A stretch of 64,000 bases of DNA, taken from NCBI GenBank assembly GCA_035362835.1, contig DAOSDY010000001.1:372001-436000 (forward strand), given 5' to 3'. Below the pieces are notes generated by a model. It had not been told where the DNA came from. It saw only the letters and a program-made list of their open reading frames with translations, and did not search any database. The translations under genes were made by a program, and so were the position numbers. Position 1 is the first letter of the stretch; each line of letters begins with the position of its first letter. This stretch comes from Melioribacteraceae bacterium. Its GTDB lineage: Bacteria > Bacteroidota > Ignavibacteria > Ignavibacteriales > Melioribacteraceae. Shown in pieces: positions 53,765 to 62,702 of the stretch.

Positions 53765-55477
53765 TTAATAATACTTTCTTCCGCCTTCCGGATATGGTTC
53801 AATAATTATTTTCTGATCGAACTTTTCCATCTTTTCTTTCGGTTTCCTTGAAGAGAATGTAAGGTCATCAAAATAAACGTCCACATATTTACCGCCTTTG
53901 CGCGGATTAACTAAACCAAACCGGTTGAATTTAGAACCGGTTTTTCTTTGTTCCTCTTTAAGGTCGTAAGAGAAAGTTTCATTATCGAATTGAACTGTAA
54001 CTTTTCCAAATTTCCCGGCAGCGGGATCGTATTCAAATGTAAACGGTCTTGGTATTCTATCCGGAATAATTACCGGACCGCGTTTTTCTTCAGAAATATC
54101 TTGACTAGGTGAAACTACCAGGGTTAGATTGTAACCATTTTTTGTCTGGTCCATAACTTCCAGACCAAGGAAGTTATGCGGAGGGTTACCTTTATATTCT
54201 CCTTCGATAGGAGCCATTTTTAATTCTTTATTGAAATATCCGATCAGCATTCTGCCGTCAACTGCGCCTTCAGGGAAGCAGATATTTCCTGAGAATTTGA
54301 CCGGGTCTTCGAGAGTAAGATCACCAATATCTGCGGCATAATAACCGTGGAGAGGGTCGATTACTTCGGTACCCCAGAATCTGCCGCCGATCTCACCGGG
54401 TGTTGAACCGGCCCAGTTTGTTTGTGTATAACCGAAATTATGTCTGGAATGAAAATCTCTTTCAACGAAAGTAATTTTGTTGTTCAATCCCTGCCAGTAT
54501 GGATCATTGGAAAGATCTATTCTCTTTCCGTTTACGGTCAGATCAGATAAATAAAATTCCAAGTGACCTGTGTACATCTGCCAGTTATAAACGCCGAAGC
54601 GGTCCATAAAAGTCGGAATATCCTGATGACCCGGCAGCATATAATAGCTGACAGATTCGTTGTTGAAAGTAAAAGTAATTTTCCCTTTTATCTCCTCAGG
54701 ATTTCTTTCCAGAGTCCATAGATGCCATAATCCTTTTCTATACCAGTCGTCAACAAGACCGAGGTCGCGGGCTTTAAGCAGGAGTTCCTCAAGTTTTTCA
54801 AAGGTCATAGTCGGTTCATCTTTAACAAACTGTTCGAGGATATCCTTAGTAGGAACATTATCTTTTTTATTCTGGAAATACTTCGGCAGCCTTGGATCCG
54901 GCCATGGGTTATCGGCAACACAGGCATCCGGATCATATTCAAGCTTCCAGAAATTTACAGAGCCGTCACCTTTAATCTCGGTATCGGGAAAAAGATTAGC
55001 ACCGTTTGCTTCTCCGGTTTTATAATCTATAAAGAAGCGTGCTTTGCCGTCTTTCATTTCACCTATTCTGAATCCGCACGAAGACCAGACCCGCCAGCCC
55101 TGTCTTTCGGCATTAAAAAATCCGATATAAAAGCCGGCGCCATCTTTAGGAGGATTAATTACCGCAAGTTTACCGGAGGCAGAGAAACGATTTTTGAAAT
55201 TGAGCGGTTGACCAATCGGCATTGCATAAAAAGCGGGAGTTGTTGATTTCCAAATAATGCCCCCGATTTCACCCGGGCCGAATCCGGTTTTATTTGTTGG
55301 AGCCCATCCGAAATTCTGTGTAATGGTTGGGCAATCTGTACATTCAACTCTATTATTCACACCTTCCCATTTGGGATCGGTATCAAAATTCTCAGTAATA
55401 GTATAAATGCCGGATTTGGATTGAGCTAACAGTAAGCTGTGAATAAGTATATAAACCATAAATATTTTTCTAATCAC
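53765..55477 (-). CDS. secreted protein with two tandem beta-sandwich units, family not recognised
   Basis: Secreted protein of 570 residues (signal peptide about 1-17, MIRKIFMVYILIHSLLL). The sequence is internally duplicated: NFGWAPTNKT...PGEIGGIIW in the first half matches NFGYTQTNWA...TPGEIGGRFW in the second, and ITFTFNNESVSYYM...RFGV matches VTVQFDNETFSYDL...RFGL. Each unit is roughly 240-290 residues; the first has a charged helical insert near 190-260. I do not recognise the family; jelly-roll glycan-binding or lyase folds are possible. The GTG at 55477 with GGAG upstream is preferred to the TTG at 55489. Confidence 0.6.
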   Translation of the reverse strand: MIRKIFMVYILIHSLLLAQSKSGIYTITENFDTDPKWEGVNNRVECTDCPTITQNFGWAPTNKTGFGPGEIGGIIWKSTTPAFYAMPIGQPLNFKNRFSASGKLAVINPPKDGAGFYIGFFNAERQGWRVWSSCGFRIGEMKDGKARFFIDYKTGEANGANLFPDTEIKGDGSVNFWKLEYDPDACVADNPWPDPRLPKYFQNKKDNVPTKDILEQFVKDEPTMTFEKLEELLLKARDLGLVDDWYRKGLWHLWTLERNPEEIKGKITFTFNNESVSYYMLPGHQDIPTFMDRFGVYNWQMYTGHLEFYLSDLTVNGKRIDLSNDPYWQGLNNKITFVERDFHSRHNFGYTQTNWAGSTPGEIGGRFWGTEVIDPLHGYYAADIGDLTLEDPVKFSGNICFPEGAVDGRMLIGYFNKELKMAPIEGEYKGNPPHNFLGLEVMDQTKNGYNLTLVVSPSQDISEEKRGPVIIPDRIPRPFTFEYDPAAGKFGKVTVQFDNETFSYDLKEEQRKTGSKFNRFGLVNPRKGGKYVDVYFDDLTFSSRKPKEKMEKFDQKIIIEPYPEGGRKYY

Positions 55478-55509
55478 ATGAGACTCCAATAAACTTTCAG
55501 ATAAAAAAA

Positions 55510-56931
55510 TTATTTTAAAGTAAAACCGAACAACTGTGATTTTGTAAAGCGGAACTCGAGATGGACAGTTTTACCATTAAGCGAGTTTAGTTTTTTCCAG
55601 TCTAATTTATGTTCAACAGAATCGCCTTTAAGTTCAACCCAGTCAAAATTTTTCATTGGTTTTTTATCTGAATCGAGGATTCTAACACGCATTTCGCCGG
55701 CAACATTTGCATTAACAGTAATTTCATTAGCTGAAAATGTGACTGGTTTAGTAATAAGGTAAGCCGGACTAAGATCGGCATCTCTGCTTACATACCTGTC
55801 AACAGGCATTCTGGCAAGACATAAATGTCTTTCTTCAAACCGGTTAACTTTATGCCCGCGCTGGTACCCGCCGTAATAGATAAATGTTTCGTTGTTCACA
55901 ATAATCTGTTCATCTCCCCATGCCATTGCATGGTCCCAGGATCCGGGGACAGGATTATTAGGTATAAACGGTTCATAATCTCTCTGCCAGTTTACTCCGT
56001 CACGCGTCCATGCTAAAACAGTGTATCCAAGTCCGGCAGCTTTTCTGTCCATATCGCCCATCGCATAAGCCGATGCACCCGCTGTAGCATTTATATCGTC
56101 CCTCAGAATTTTGACGAATCCGATCAGGAGGTCACCTCGCGGAATAACACCGGACATTGCATAGAACTGAGTTTCTCCTTTTTCGATCGGTGCACCGACT
56201 TTAGGCCAGAAGATAGGTCTTATCGGTTCCCAGTTTATCAAATCTTTGCTTACAGTCTGATGCGGAATTCTTCTCAGTTCATCCATCATCGGATTATCCG
56301 GATCACCGAAACCGCCGAGCCGGTGAGAGACGACTGCCAGATAATGTTTTCTAATCGGATCCCAATGAAGGGTAGTAATATCATGGTTATGAAGGAAGAC
56401 AGGATCCTTGGAAATCATATTCCATTTTTTTCCATCCGGAGAGGCAGCGATTTTAAAACCGGGTTTAAGGTATGTTGCAAACAGATATCTTTCCTGTTGA
56501 TTAACGTAATCCTTCCCGCGGTCGAGAACAGTACATCCGAATTGAATCTCTTCGGGATAATCGCATACATGAAAAGGCCGTTCCCAGTTTATTCCGTCAT
56601 CAGACTCGATATAACTCAGCTTACAACGACTGATATTCATTGATTCAACAAAAGTGTTATACCAAAGTTTGAATTTTTTTGTATCAGGGTCTCTTATAAC
56701 GGAAAAGTATGGCTGCCAGACCTGATCTTTACTCTGTCCGCCGTAGAGTATCGGCTTATCCAACTTAACAGGATTGTTCACTGTTCTTGTAAGATAAGCC
56801 TGGTCCCCTATTAAATAGTCATCAATGAAAAGCTGGGGACCGGTATTAAGCTTAATTGGTTCGTTGTTATACTGGCCGGAGATCTGAACAGACAATAAGA
56901 GAACAAGTATGAGAACAGATATATTCTTCAT
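55510..56931 (-). CDS. secreted five-bladed-propeller glycosidase-like protein
   Basis: Protein of 473 residues with a signal peptide (1-19, ending ISGQ) and a propeller like that of the two LamG-propeller proteins, but without a LamG domain (LFIDDYLIGD, YIESDDGINWERP, AASPDGKKWNM, WTRDGVNWQRD). It ends in the same beta-sandwich with KTVHLEFRF. Its fold belongs to the GH32/GH43/GH130-like group. It is likely an exported exo-acting enzyme of the cluster; the catalytic acids could not be identified with certainty. Confidence 0.68.
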   Translation of the reverse strand: MKNISVLILVLLLSVQISGQYNNEPIKLNTGPQLFIDDYLIGDQAYLTRTVNNPVKLDKPILYGGQSKDQVWQPYFSVIRDPDTKKFKLWYNTFVESMNISRCKLSYIESDDGINWERPFHVCDYPEEIQFGCTVLDRGKDYVNQQERYLFATYLKPGFKIAASPDGKKWNMISKDPVFLHNHDITTLHWDPIRKHYLAVVSHRLGGFGDPDNPMMDELRRIPHQTVSKDLINWEPIRPIFWPKVGAPIEKGETQFYAMSGVIPRGDLLIGFVKILRDDINATAGASAYAMGDMDRKAAGLGYTVLAWTRDGVNWQRDYEPFIPNNPVPGSWDHAMAWGDEQIIVNNETFIYYGGYQRGHKVNRFEERHLCLARMPVDRYVSRDADLSPAYLITKPVTFSANEITVNANVAGEMRVRILDSDKKPMKNFDWVELKGDSVEHKLDWKKLNSLNGKTVHLEFRFTKSQLFGFTLK

Positions 56932-56944
56932 CTAAACTCCGTTT

Positions 56945-57844
56945 TTATAAACTCAGTTTTGCATATTCATTTATTAAAATTTTATTTTCTTCTTCAGTTA
57001 ATGGAACCAGAGGCATTTGAACATAAGGTTTACATATATTCATATGATTTAATATTGCTTTAATTTCAGGAATAGTTCTTGTCATCGGTTTATTGTTCTG
57101 AACAAGCACCGACAAGGTTTCTGCTCTTTCCTGGAATTCCATTGCGGATTTTTCATCTCCATTAATCGCTGCTTCGTAAAGTGATTGAAATAATCCGGGA
57201 GTTACATTGGAAGTATTAGGAATAATACCGTCAAATCCTAAAAGTAGCGCCTGACTTGATTTATTTGTCCAGCCGATGAATAAAGAGAAGTCTTCTCTTT
57301 CCTTAAATAACCGAGCTAATTTTTCAACTCTTTCATAATCCCTCTCGGAATCCTTTAATGCAACAATGTTTGGATGATAACTTAGCTTTTCGACAACATC
57401 AACAGGTATCGACATATTAGTTATCGATTTAATGTTATAAATAATGATAGGTCTTGGTGAATTATCCGCAACGTATTCGAAATACTTGAGCATCAAGTCG
57501 GGTGTTAGAGGGAAAAAATAGGGGAGATGTACAACAAATATATGAACTCCGAAATCCGAATATTTTTTTGCAGTGTTGACTGTTGTTTCAACACAATTAT
57601 CTGTTATGCCAGCATAAAGCAATGTTTTATCATTAACAATTTTTACAGCTAATTTAGCAAGATGTTCTCTGTTGGATACAGGATTTAAAGCAATCTCTCC
57701 TGTAGTTCCAAGAATAAAAGGGAAATTATTATACTTCATAACTAATCTGAACAAATTTTCTGCTGAACTATCATCAATCTTTCCTGATTTTTCGATCGGA
57801 GTTATTAATGGAGCTATTACACCATGATATTTTTTATTTGTCAT
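56945..57844 (-). CDS. DHDPS/NAL-family pyruvate-type aldolase 2
   Basis: Class I aldolase-superfamily protein of 299 residues, paralogous to the one at 31869. Lys164 in VALKDSERD forms the Schiff base, Tyr136 in IIYNIK is the partner tyrosine, and GTTGE at 46-50 holds the keto acid. The loop after GTTGE differs (IALN versus GPSI), so the two enzymes may have different substrates. It is the first gene after the terminator-like hairpin downstream of the TonB receptor. It probably splits a 2-keto-3-deoxy sugar acid in the cytoplasm. Confidence 0.87.
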   Translation of the reverse strand: MTNKKYHGVIAPLITPIEKSGKIDDSSAENLFRLVMKYNNFPFILGTTGEIALNPVSNREHLAKLAVKIVNDKTLLYAGITDNCVETTVNTAKKYSDFGVHIFVVHLPYFFPLTPDLMLKYFEYVADNSPRPIIIYNIKSITNMSIPVDVVEKLSYHPNIVALKDSERDYERVEKLARLFKEREDFSLFIGWTNKSSQALLLGFDGIIPNTSNVTPGLFQSLYEAAINGDEKSAMEFQERAETLSVLVQNNKPMTRTIPEIKAILNHMNICKPYVQMPLVPLTEEENKILINEYAKLSL

Positions 57845-57874
57845 AATTTCTCTACGTATTATTAATATGAATGA

Positions 57875-57903
57875 TTAAAAATGAGGCGGCATTTAACCGC
57901 CCC
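57875..57903 (-). terminator. hairpin terminator or attenuator after the TonB receptor gene
   Basis: On the minus strand GGGGCGG pairs with CCGCCTC (one G-T pair) around a seven-base loop, followed by ATTTTTAAT. It lies between the receptor stop and the aldolase start, so it may lower expression of the downstream genes relative to the receptor, as in many glycan loci. Confidence 0.65.
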
Positions 57904-57916
57904 ACAATTCTGCAAC

Positions 57917-60709
57917 TTACAAACTCCACTTAATTCCTGCTCTTGACCACCATGAATAGAATTCAAGAAGGTAAGGACGGGATTCGATTCCAAGATATTT
58001 TCTCGCCGGTTCATTTGTTATATTATTGATTTCAGCGAAGACTTCGAGATTCTGCCAGAAGTTGTATGATGCTGAAAAATCAAGCTGACCGTGTCCGTCA
58101 ACAAACACGTCGAAAAGCGTGTTCTTTCCAACAGCTTCGAGGAATTTCGCCTGGAATGCATAGGCTATACGAGCTTTGAAATTATCTTTTTCATAGTTAA
58201 GGGCTATATTACCGACATCACCGGCCTGACCGGGCAGGAATCCAAGACGTCCCTGAAGATCCGCTTCAGCCCAAGTATGTGTATAATTAAAGTAGATACC
58301 AAAGCCGGAAAGGAAACCGGGCAGGAAGGTTAATTCCTGCTGCCAGCTGAATTCAAATCCATAAAGCTCGGCATCTCCTCCATTTACAGGCATTCTCTCT
58401 TCATAGCCAATATAAGCACCGGTAGTTGTAACTTTTCTGCTCTCATAAATGATTCCTTTAAGAGACTTGTAGAACAAGCTTGCAGAAGCCAGACCGATGC
58501 CGCTGAAATAATGTTCAACCATAAAATCAAGATTCGTTGCAAGAGTCGGGCTCAGATCCGGATTACCGCTACGATATCTTTTGTTTCTTGGCTCAAGGAA
58601 GAAAGTAGGAGCCAGATCGAAGAAGTTCGGTCTTGCAATAGATTTTGTAAATGAAGCGCGAAGTTTGGTCATTTCAAAGAGATCGTAACGCAAATGAATC
58701 ATCGGGAAGAAATTATTATAATCCCGCTGTGAAGTTGTCGGCGTAAGACTCGAGAAATTTCCGGAAGCATCAAAAACAAGCATAGCGCCTTTGTAATCGA
58801 GTGATGTAAATTCATGGCGCAAACCTCCCAGTACAGAAAGCTTTCCGAAATTAATATCCGTCATTAAGAAGTAAGCAAGAATGTCTTCATTGGATTCGTA
58901 AGTAGCACCTTCAGAATCATACCAGTTAAGAGTTTCTCTAAACTTGGTAGCATCTTTTCTGCCCGGTAAAAGGAAATCCTCAATTTTCTTATAATCGGAT
59001 TGCGGACCGAATATATAATTACCCTCCATAAAATCTGTCCGCTGCCTGTCAGACAGGAAATTGGCCATAGTCAATGCAGGTGTTAAGAGATAGCTGTAGG
59101 AATATCTATCGTCATTTCTATCTTTGAAAGTAGTAGTGTACTTGAATCCAGCTTTAACTTTTGCCGGATACTCAAAGAAATTGTAAGGTAATTCGAAATT
59201 AATTCTGCCGACAGTATATTTTGTTGTGCTGAGCATATCGCGATAATCGAATGCATTTAAGTTATACTTTGAAGCATCGAGACGCGCGTCTGCCGGGATA
59301 TTAGTATTTGTAATAGTATACTTGGGATAATCTTTTTCTTTAAGATCGAGTGAAAGATTGACTCTCTGATAGAAATCATAGGATGTGATTATATCGCCGA
59401 AATGGTTTTCTTCACCGTAAGTGTGAGCAACATGATAATTAATATCGAGGTCGCCAAGCTTATGTTCGCCGCCAAAGCTGTACTGATGCTGGAATAATTG
59501 TTCAAGGCGAGCTCTTGTTTCGGCAGCAATTCTGGAATTCTGTGTGAGAGTACCTTCAGGATTCAAATAGTTTCCGCTGTCAACACGCAGACGAACTCTT
59601 CCCCTTTCCTGCCAGTCGTCGAACTGATTCCAAAGAATGTTTGCATAGATTCTGTGGAAATCACTAAAGCGGTATTCAAGACCTCCGCCTAATCCATAAC
59701 GGTCTTTTTTGTTTATATAGTCCATATAATTAAGTTCGGCGAGTGCGAAAGGAATATTATTCTTATTTGCATCCTGCTTCTGATCCCAGGTGTATTCCAT
59801 ATTATCCGTACCGCGTTCTCTCGAATCGTAATTAGCTGTAAGCGAAATACCCAAATTTTTATCTTCGCCGAAGCGGGTACTGAAAGTGAAGTTACCATGA
59901 TAGGAAGGTTTTCCACCAAGGTCTGTGTATCCGGAACCGGCTAATACTTTCAGATTCATACCCGGATAATCGAAAGCACTCTTGGTAATAATATTGACGG
60001 ACCCGCCGACTGCATTAGCATCCATTTCCGGAGTAATTGCTTTATTTACTTCGATGAAAGACATCTGGTTGGAGCCAACAATGTCGAGCTGGGAAAATCT
60101 TTCCTGATTTCTGGTTGAAGCAAGCACTTCGCCGTTAACTGTTACCGAGTTCAATCTCGGTTCAGTTCCGCGGATAAGAGCGTACCTGCCATCACCGAGT
60201 GAACGGCCGATATAAACACCGGGAATACGGGCAACAACTTCTGCAACGTTAGCATCGGGAAAACTTTCCATCTGCTCGCGTGATACTACGTTTTTAATAT
60301 TTTCCGCTTCGCGCTGAACCGCAAGAGCTTTTACCTGGCCCTGTCTTAATCCTTCAACTACAATATCTTCCAGATCGACATAGCTCGGTGTCAGTTTAAC
60401 CATTACTTCTACAGTTCTACCGGCAACTACATTTACATCGGTTACGAAATCGGCATAGCCGATATACTTGACCTGCAACTTATAACTGCCCGCTGGAACA
60501 TTAGATATCCTGTATCCACCCTGTAAATCAGTAGCCGATCCAATTCTTGTCCCCTGTAATAAAACGTTAGCCGAAGGTAAGAATTCACCGGATTGAGAAT
60601 CAGTAACACGTCCTGTGATATTACCGTTCTGGGCATACAGCCCCATCGAGCTGATAATAAAAATAATGAGGAATAATTTTGATAAAGATACTATTAGTTT
60701 TTCTTTCAT
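57917..60709 (-). CDS. TonB-dependent outer-membrane receptor
   Basis: Outer-membrane active transporter of 930 residues: signal peptide (about 1-26), a CarboxypepD_reg-like domain (about 29-110, GNITGRVTDSQSGEFLPSANV), a plug domain (about 130-240, MESFPDANVAEVVARIPGV, YALIRGTEPRLNSVTVNG) and a large beta-barrel to the C-terminus. The plug resembles the Xanthomonas/Caulobacter-type TonB receptors rather than SusC, and there is no SusD gene next to it. It probably brings oligosaccharides of the target glycan into the periplasm. Its RBS is GAGGAG, six bases before the ATG. Confidence 0.9.
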   Translation of the reverse strand: MKEKLIVSLSKLFLIIFIISSMGLYAQNGNITGRVTDSQSGEFLPSANVLLQGTRIGSATDLQGGYRISNVPAGSYKLQVKYIGYADFVTDVNVVAGRTVEVMVKLTPSYVDLEDIVVEGLRQGQVKALAVQREAENIKNVVSREQMESFPDANVAEVVARIPGVYIGRSLGDGRYALIRGTEPRLNSVTVNGEVLASTRNQERFSQLDIVGSNQMSFIEVNKAITPEMDANAVGGSVNIITKSAFDYPGMNLKVLAGSGYTDLGGKPSYHGNFTFSTRFGEDKNLGISLTANYDSRERGTDNMEYTWDQKQDANKNNIPFALAELNYMDYINKKDRYGLGGGLEYRFSDFHRIYANILWNQFDDWQERGRVRLRVDSGNYLNPEGTLTQNSRIAAETRARLEQLFQHQYSFGGEHKLGDLDINYHVAHTYGEENHFGDIITSYDFYQRVNLSLDLKEKDYPKYTITNTNIPADARLDASKYNLNAFDYRDMLSTTKYTVGRINFELPYNFFEYPAKVKAGFKYTTTFKDRNDDRYSYSYLLTPALTMANFLSDRQRTDFMEGNYIFGPQSDYKKIEDFLLPGRKDATKFRETLNWYDSEGATYESNEDILAYFLMTDINFGKLSVLGGLRHEFTSLDYKGAMLVFDASGNFSSLTPTTSQRDYNNFFPMIHLRYDLFEMTKLRASFTKSIARPNFFDLAPTFFLEPRNKRYRSGNPDLSPTLATNLDFMVEHYFSGIGLASASLFYKSLKGIIYESRKVTTTGAYIGYEERMPVNGGDAELYGFEFSWQQELTFLPGFLSGFGIYFNYTHTWAEADLQGRLGFLPGQAGDVGNIALNYEKDNFKARIAYAFQAKFLEAVGKNTLFDVFVDGHGQLDFSASYNFWQNLEVFAEINNITNEPARKYLGIESRPYLLEFYSWWSRAGIKWSL

Positions 60710-60801
60710 TTTGTACTCCTCGACTGTTTGTTTTACGTCATTGTTTTTTTAATTAAAGAAAAAATGTTGGTTTTCATTTCATAAGAGCCCTCCGATTAAT
60801 T

Positions 60802-62598
60802 TTATTTTAGAAGCATTATTTTATTTACAAGTATGTTGGATCTTGTTTTTAACACACAGAAATAGACTCCGCTGGCAAGACGGTCAGAATTAAAAGCGAC
60901 TGTGTATAAACCGGGGGATTTAAATCCTTCATCCAGAATAGATATCCGCCTGCCAAGCAGATCATTAATAGTTAATTCAATTTCAGCTGGTTTATAAACC
61001 TGATATGTTATTCTCGTCTGATTATTAAAAGGATTCGGATAATTGTTGTAAAGAGAAACTTCATAAGGGAGCAATTCCTGTTCCCTGTCATTAAGGCTGG
61101 TAATGATTTGTCCTGATGTGTTAAGATTAAGAAAATATACATCCCCTCTCGAGCTATAGCTTCCTGTGGACCCGGCAATAACATAATGTCCATCGGAATT
61201 TACTAAGAGACCGCCGGCTCCTTCACTTTCGGAACCGCCTAATTGAGACCGCCAGATTTCGTTACCGTTGAAATCAGTTTTAATAACAAGCATGTCGTTA
61301 ATTGTGCGGGGCTGGATTTGGAGATCTATTGTACCGGCAAGAACAAATCCATCGCTTGCAACCGCTATTCTTGACGCATAATCCTGGTATGGATTTGAAC
61401 TGCCAAAAGTTTTATTCCATAAAAAGTTACCTGATTCATCGGCTTTAAGAAGCAGCCATTCATGACCTCTATCAGATGTATAACTTTGACTGTAACCAGA
61501 GATTATATAGGAGCCATCCGAAAGCTGGGCAATATCTGTACCTTCATCCCATTTAGTACCACCGAATGTTTTATCCCACACCAGGTCACCATTGCCGGTC
61601 ACTTTTAAGAGATAGACATCAAAATCTCCGCTTCCCTTAGATGACGTAGTAGCAAGGATCATGTAATTTCCGTCTCTGGTCGGGATAATCTTTTTACCTG
61701 CATCGCCTCCATTTCCACCGAAATTTTTCTCCCAAACTTTATTGCCGTTTTGATCGGTCTTTATTAGGTAAACTTGTGTTGAAGTACTGAAACTTCTTGT
61801 GGTTCCGGCTAAAAGAAATCCGCCGTCCGGAGTATTGACAAAAGTACCTGAATTCTCCTCGTCAGCTCCGCCGAAGATTTTTTCCCATGCAACGGTTCTG
61901 TCGGCATTCAGTTTTGCAAAATAAAGATCGCTGGGACCGTTCTTGAATGTTTGTTTGCTTCCAAAGAGAATAAAGCTTCCGTCGGTTCTTTCTTCAATAT
62001 GCCCGACTCCCTCGCCGAGATCCTCAACGCCATAGCTGTGGCTCCATAAAACTTCACCGGAATTGTTAGTCTTAACAATATAAAAATCTGAATATTCCCG
62101 GTCTGCCAGCCTGGTAGAACCGCCCAGAAGATAGCTGCCGTCGGATAACTGCTGTATGGATCCAACGCCATCATCATCCACGCCTCCGAATATTCTTTCA
62201 AAACTGGGCTTGGCTCCGGAAGTGCCATATCCGGTTATGGTATATTTATTAGGACTGGTAGAAGCATTGCTGTTAATTGTCAACTCCGAAGTAAATGGAC
62301 CGCCACCTGTAGGTGAAAATTCTATTTGAAGAGCGAAGAACTCCGCCAGTCCTACGGTGGTTGTACCGGGATTGTTTAACAGCCGGAACTGTTGAGTATT
62401 TGATAAAGAAATTGAGGAAATATTAAGTGCTGTAGGAGAAATATTGTAGATCTGAATTTGCCTCACGGCTTTACTTCCAACCGGGATTTTTCCCATATAT
62501 GGTTCTTTGGGAACCACATCTATTGTTTGAGCCGGAATCAGTGACGAAATGAAGTAAAACAGAACTGCAAGAAATACTTTTTTTGAATTGCGAATCAT
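60802..62598 (-). CDS. secreted seven-repeat propeller protein with T9SS sorting domain
   Basis: Protein of 598 residues: signal peptide (about 1-24), an Ig-like ASPM/SPD-2-type domain (about 25-125), seven tandem repeats of about 50-55 residues built on GGxxxDxGxxIxxxSDGSYxxxGST, and a type IX secretion sorting domain (NYPNPFNNQT, DLLGRRISIL, SGVYFCVL). Seven repeats suggest a seven-bladed propeller. It is exported to the cell surface and may bind the glycan. An upstream ATG at 62631 is rejected because GGAGGG (62602-62607) precedes the ATG at 62598. It is the first structural gene after the regulator. Confidence 0.75.
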   Translation of the reverse strand: MIRNSKKVFLAVLFYFISSLIPAQTIDVVPKEPYMGKIPVGSKAVRQIQIYNISPTALNISSISLSNTQQFRLLNNPGTTTVGLAEFFALQIEFSPTGGGPFTSELTINSNASTSPNKYTITGYGTSGAKPSFERIFGGVDDDGVGSIQQLSDGSYLLGGSTRLADREYSDFYIVKTNNSGEVLWSHSYGVEDLGEGVGHIEERTDGSFILFGSKQTFKNGPSDLYFAKLNADRTVAWEKIFGGADEENSGTFVNTPDGGFLLAGTTRSFSTSTQVYLIKTDQNGNKVWEKNFGGNGGDAGKKIIPTRDGNYMILATTSSKGSGDFDVYLLKVTGNGDLVWDKTFGGTKWDEGTDIAQLSDGSYIISGYSQSYTSDRGHEWLLLKADESGNFLWNKTFGSSNPYQDYASRIAVASDGFVLAGTIDLQIQPRTINDMLVIKTDFNGNEIWRSQLGGSESEGAGGLLVNSDGHYVIAGSTGSYSSRGDVYFLNLNTSGQIITSLNDREQELLPYEVSLYNNYPNPFNNQTRITYQVYKPAEIELTINDLLGRRISILDEGFKSPGLYTVAFNSDRLASGVYFCVLKTRSNILVNKIMLLK

Positions 62599-62601
62599 AA
62601 T

Positions 62602-62607
62602 CCCTCC
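62602..62607 (-). promoter_or_regulatory. ribosome binding site deciding the T9SS-propeller start
   Basis: GGAGGG on the minus strand, three bases before the ATG at 62598 and inside the longer frame opening at 62631. The spacing is short but the match is strong, and the shorter start gives a normal signal peptide. Confidence 0.6.
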
Positions 62608-62638
62608 AGATATAAAACATTTAACTATCATACGAAGA

Positions 62639-62669
62639 CTTTAGTGCTAAGAAATATCTCACACTAAAG
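62639..62669. promoter_or_regulatory. inverted repeat, candidate operator upstream of the cluster
   Basis: CTTTAGTG (62639-62646) and CACTAAAG (62662-62669) form a perfect 8-bp inverted repeat with a 15-base spacer, 41-71 bases upstream of the first structural gene and just downstream of the IclR gene. No U-tract follows, so a protein-binding site is more likely than a terminator. IclR-family binding is an inference from position. Confidence 0.4.
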
Positions 62670-62702
62670 AGAGAAACTGTGTAATTATATCAATGAAAAA
62701 AA

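Noticed and set aside
57917..60709. SusC-type receptor with a hidden SusD
   Set aside because: The neighbours are an aldolase and a T9SS propeller protein; no SusD-like lipoprotein is present and the plug looks like another receptor class.
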